Source: Gari tellinella (Eukaryota; Mollusca; Bivalvia; Cardiida; Psammobiidae). From it: a DNA stretch of 64,000 nt. Positions within the stretch are counted from its first letter, which is position 1. Each line of letters starts with the position of its first letter. The stretch spans positions 4,526,001-4,590,000 of the forward strand of contig OV277867.1 of assembly GCA_922989275.2 (NCBI GenBank), written 5' to 3'. The notes below the pieces were generated by a model, which had not been told where the DNA came from, searched no databases, and saw only the letters and a program-made list of their open reading frames with translations. Positions 54,901 through 60,900 of this stretch are shown in pieces. The position numbers and the translations under genes are program-made.

Positions 54901-57900
54901 CTGTTTGAAAAGGGAGGTAACCTGTACAACCTGGCTGTCAAGATTCATAAGAAACTGGACACAACCAAACTCTACTCCTTTCCCACACAAGGTACGGACT
55001 GTTCTAGCTACAGAGCAACAGATAAGGGTAGTTTTTCAAAACTTAAAAACTTTATTTCTGAATTAAACCCTATGGTGTCACTACTCATTAGAATCGTCTC
55101 TTCGAGACGATTCTAATGAGTAGTAACACCATAGGATTTGGTGCTGAAATGAGTGATTAAATGTTTGATTTGTTGAAATAACTACATCTTATCTGGAGCC
55201 CTGTAGCTATTATGCATGACTGAAATAATACCCACAAAATGCAGTAAAACCTCTCAATTAGGACCAATAAACTGTGCTCATTACTCAGTGTTTAAGTCTG
55301 GTTGCTGCTTAAAGCAAGATAAAAGTAAAACAAAGCTACTAAAGCAGCGCTGTTTTACTTTCACCTTGCTTTAAGCTGCCAACTGCCATTCATACATTCA
55401 GTTAGCATTCTTTTAGTGGTTGTCATAGAGAGTTTGAAACTTTTTACTCAAGATAGTCTAAATGGCTAAAATGTTGATTTAACTTTAAACTGTTCAATAA
55501 ACCATTTGGTTTAAATTTCATGGCTTATTTTTAAAGGCCCGCCAAGAAGTGGTTTTGGGCATATTGTGTTACCCTTTCCAGTATGTACAAGCAAACAAAC
55601 AAATGTTAACCTTCATCTGTTGTATTTTTAGCTCACCTGAGCCGAAGGCTCAAGGTGAGCTGTTGTGATCGCCCGTCGTCCGTCTGTCCATCTGAGCGCA
55701 CGAAAGGTTCTTTGTTGGGTAGGGAGAACAATAGATTCCATTCATTCCGTGATTGCCCTATTGTTATTGTTGGGTATTTTAGTGTACTGTTGGGTTCTTT
55801 TAAACAAAAAATATACCCAACAAATGTCCAACTGTGAGAACGTCCGTCGATCTGTCCGTCCGTTCAAATTTACTTCAAGCGACATCTCCTCTGAAACCGC
55901 GAGTTTGAGGGAAAAACTAACATGCTCACGGTGTTCCTTGGATGCTTATCTACAGAAATTGTTAAAATAAAACTCAAATGTGGACTACTAATTGAAATTT
56001 ATTAAAAAAAGTGAAAAACTTTAAACAAGTTTTTGGAAAAAACCACTGTTCCCATACCTTAGATATTGCATGAATAGTATCTTCTACTAAATCACTTTCA
56101 AAATTGTAAAAAATCAAAACCCTAGGGTCAAATTTGACTCAACCCTTGTCATATCAGTGCAATTTGATGCAGGTCTGACAGTAAAAACTCTCTAATGATC
56201 CGTTTTTACACAGACCCATTGTATCTTCCAGGCTAAGAAGCTACCCTTATACTAAATGCAACATTTTTGCAAACAGTTTGGATCCAGGTCAGATGCCACA
56301 TAATGCTGCATCTAATCTGGATCTAAACTATTTGCCACTCATTTACATATTTTCTTATATTTAGAAAATATAAGTTTATTATTTTTTACATATTTCACAT
56401 ACAAACATTTGGAGCAGACAACAGTTCAGCATGATAATAGCAATTTCTCTGAGGGACCGTCTGTTATTGCATAATTGACCCATAGCTAGCTCTGAACTCA
56501 GGTCACTGAGATACATAACAGAAAGATGATGTCTGCTATTTTATGCTCAAGTACAACTTAGTTCGAGGCATATTGCTTTTGGTCTGTCTGTTTGTTTGTT
56601 TGTATTTTGTTTGTTTGTTTATCTTTCTGTCTATCAGTCCACGATTAATTCTTGGCCATAAACAGTATGGATCCAGGTCAGATGCCACATAATGCTGCAT
56701 CTAATCTGGATCCAAACTATTTGCCACTCATTTACATATAGTTTCTTATATTTAGAAAATGTAAATAATGATATTTATTAACCTATTAACCCATACATAT
56801 TCCTTTTTATGTCTTTAATTTATTCTTCCACAGAAGAAAATAATTTCACTTTATACAGTCATTGTTGTCTTTAACAATTGCTTCAAATGACATCTCCTCA
56901 TATACAGCTGAAAAGATTTCAACCAAACTTTACACGAATGTTCCTTGGGTCAAGTTCTTTCAAAATTGTTCAAAGAATTAAAAACAATGTAGAACTCTGG
57001 TTGCCATGGCAACCAAGTGAAAAAATAAGAAAATATTAAAAAATCTTCTTGTCTGAAACTACAAGGGCCAGATCTTAGACATTTGTCACATAGCATCATC
57101 TACAGGTCCTCTATCAAGTTTGTTCAAACGTCTTCTCCTCTGAAACTAATATGGCCAGAGCTTTGATATCTGGCATGGTGACACTTTAAGATGTCCTATA
57201 CCAATAAGGTTCAAATGGTTCTGGTCGATTGCATATCATCTACAGGTCCTCTATCAAGTTTGTACAAATTATGCCCCTGGGGTCAAAATTAGCCCCACCC
57301 CGGGGTCACAGTTTTCAAACGTCTTCTTTTCAGAAGTTAATATAGCCAGAGCTTTGATATTCGGCATGGTGTTACTTCTAGATGTCCTTTATCTATTTTG
57401 TTCAAATGGTTCCAGTCTGTTGCATATGTAGGTCACAGGAGCTAAAAATAGATTTTTTCAATGGAAACTTAAAAAAAGTCTTCTTGTCTAGAACCCTAGT
57501 ACCATGATCTTAGATATTTGGAACATAGCATCATCTCAGGTCCTCTATCAAGATTGTTCAAATTATGCCCCTCGGGTAAAAAATGACCCCGTCCTGGACA
57601 TAAATCATTATCTCCATTTTGATGTACAGCTATTCTCAGGTGAGCGACATATGCCCCATGGGGCTCTTGTTGGTCTAGCTTTGGAAATTATAATAATATT
57701 GTTATAGAAATATTGCAGTTTACATTTAAACAGTGTTTTGAAAGCTGTCATGATAGATTTACATCTCCAATGATAATACAGTAAAACTTTTTTATAACAA
57801 ACTCTGATACAGCGAATTTCGGCTTATAGCGAATTTATTTTCGTTCCCCGGCCGAGCTCTGCATTAATTCTATGTTGACTATCATGTTTAGTACGAATTC

Positions 57901-60900
57901 GGTTATAGCGAATTCTCGTTTATGGCGAACTGATTTTCAAGTACCTTTATTCACAAAACAGTGTAAAATACCTTCGTTAAAGCGAAGTCTCATCTTGCTT
58001 CAGTCTTCAGTCACCTATGTAATTCTCGCACAATAAGATCTGGATGACTTGTGAATTGATCCGTAATTACGATACGGTATAATTACCGTATAATTGTAAT
58101 GTTTTGTTAACTCCATTAGTCCTGGAAGCATAATGTGCGCTTCACTGTACGTGTTGTAACTATGCATATATTCTTTCAGTTCTTGTGTAAACGTTTATTT
58201 TTGTCCGTGTCAAATTATAGATATGCGTAAGTAACTGGCCCCATATCTTGTCCATTTCCAACGTGTAGACGAAAAAGATGAAGTAATCCTATTGTCGTGT
58301 CATTTACATAACCGGGTCTGATTATTTCGACTTGTTTGATTGGATGTTTAAAAGAATAAATAAAAACATGATAACTCTCAACCGGTGAAGCAGAATATTT
58401 AAGTAAACGGAATCTCAATGTTTTAAAAATTAGAGGTCGGTAATATTATCACGGAATATTAAATCCTTAATATTTATAACAACTCAAGTGAAATGAGCAT
58501 ATGACGGCTCGCGTGTTAATCAAACTGTACACACTAGTGTATTTACGTGTTTGGTTTTATGGAAGTTTAAGAGAATACACGGCATATGCGCTAACAAAGT
58601 AGCGTTATCGCTGCATATTTTTCTTTTCCATTTTTAGCTCACCTGAGCTAAAGGCTCAAGGTGAGCTATTGGGATGGCCCTGTGTCCGTCGTCGTTAACA
58701 ATTGCTTCAAATGACATCTTCTCCTAAACGGCTGAACAGATTTCAACCAAACTTTACAGGAATGTTCCTTGGGTCAAGCTCTTTCAAATTTGTTCAAAGA
58801 ATTGAAAACAATATAGAACTCTGGTTGCTATGGCAACCAAAGTGAAAAAATAAGGAAATCTTAAAAAATCTTCTTGTCTGAAACTACAAGGGCCAGAGCT
58901 TAGATATTTGGCACATAACATTATCTACAGGTCCTCTATCAAGTTTGTTCAAATTATGCCCCTGGGGTCAAAATTGGCCCCGCCCCGGGGGTCACAGTTT
59001 TACATAGAGTTATATAGTGAAAATTTCAAACGTCTTCTCCACTGAAACTGATATGGCCAGAGCTTTGATATTTGGCATGGTGACACTTCTAAATGTCCTT
59101 TACCTAGTTTGTTCAAATGGTTCTGGTCGGTTAAATATCTAGGTCATAATTCACATTCAAAATATGTATAGCAGACAGCAATTCAGCATTATAAGAGTTA
59201 GACCCTAGCCAAATTTCCTACTGGCAGAGTTACATAACTGAACTCAGGTCAGCTGGTCAGCTGATGAGGTTGCATATGGTGGTGTCTGCTATATTTTTAT
59301 GCCCTGCAGTTGGGGGCATATTGTTTTTGTCTGTCTGCTTTTTTGTCTGTTTGTCCATTTGTTTGTCTGTCAGTCCACAACTTTAATCTTAGCCATAACT
59401 TTGTTAAAGTTAGAAACTTTATAACTTGGGTCATGTCCTACAAAGGTCAATGTCATTTTTGAGATATTTCCCAGTGTCATATTTTCTTGTCTTTGAGATA
59501 ACTCCAGTTCTACTGATGTTAACCCATTACCCCATACATATGCCTTTTTACGCCTTTAATTTATTCCTCCTCTAAAGAAAATAATTCCACTTTATATAGT
59601 CATAAACATGTAAGATATAAGAAATAGTATCTATATCTTAGTAGATGATAACTTAAAGCAGGTTGAAAGTAAAGCAGAGTGCGCAATAAATAATCATATG
59701 GAAATACATGTAGCTTGATAAGAAGAAGTGTCATGGATAAGGGCCATAACTCTGCCAACAATATTTTTTTAAGTTATTCCAATTTGTCATGGTTTTTTTT
59801 GTCTGGAAGATAATTCCATTTACAGCTATATTAAAATGTTGTCTTGCCTATTAAGCTAAGGCACAATGACCTCAGGTGAGCGAATTAAGGGCCATGGCCC
59901 TCTTGTTTCGCTTGAAGATGTGACATAGATCGTGAATTGCATTCCAAGATTAAATGGTAGTCAAGGTAAATAATAACCAGTGTATGAATATAGAATGGGA
60001 CCGCGTACATGTATTATGGCGACGTATTTCAATATGGCACTGAATATAAAGTTCAGTCGCAAACCAGGATGATAACTTATAACGAATTTCGTACTATCAA
60101 TATAGCGAATAATGTTTAGAGCGAAGTAAATCCTCCAGTCCCTTGGAATTCGTTATAACCGAGTTTTACTGTAGTTGGAAAAGGGCCAGAATGTCAAAAA
60201 GTTTGCCTCCAGATTGGATGCTTAGTTACTTGGCATCTCATTTTGATCTACACCGTTTGCAAAGGTAATCACAGTATGGACTTAAGTTGGCAAAGAGTGA
60301 AAGATGAGTGGAAGTTTTATGTCGAGATCTTCTTAGGTGTTAGTGCATCTTTCTTCTGGGCCCATGGTTGTAAAACATTTCAGAAGAGTCTGAGATTGGT
60401 ATTAAGCTTTGGATTGGTCAAATTTGAGCATAATACTCAAATCTGACCAATCATAAGCATGAAAAATGATCTTAAGACTCATCACAAATGGCTTATAACC
60501 ATGTGCCCAGGAGTATGTATATGAAACTTTGATATTTCAGGAGCTGTATGTTCTTATGATGACAAGCGGGACTGTCTGGTACCCGACATGGAGAGAAGTA
60601 GACCAAAGACATGTGTGTTTTGCTCAGGGTTGGTACCATGTTTAGTTATTATCACAAACATTTATTACGAAAATTAGTAATACATGTATGGGTTGTTAGA
60701 CCATTACCCCATAGCCTGTGCCAAGTATTGAAGGTAGGTGACCACTTAAAGCAGGTTAAAAGTAAAGCAGAATGCGCCTTAAGGCGCATTCTACTTTACT
60801 TTCAGCCTGCTTCAAGCTACCATTTACTAGAATATAGAAATTATATATTATGGTAAATATTCATGACTTTACAAATTTGAACTATTTTCTTCAGTGAAGG

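Larger units (their letters stand above)
57779..60171. mobile_element. Pogo-like element O with nested H and A
   Basis: TA then CAGTAAAACTTTTTTATAAC; right end, reversed, CAGTAAAACTCGGTTATAAC, then TA at 60172-60173. Subterminal TATAGCGAATT repeats occur on both sides. Without the nested H element it is about 1.1 kb and has no transposase frame. Confidence 0.8.
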
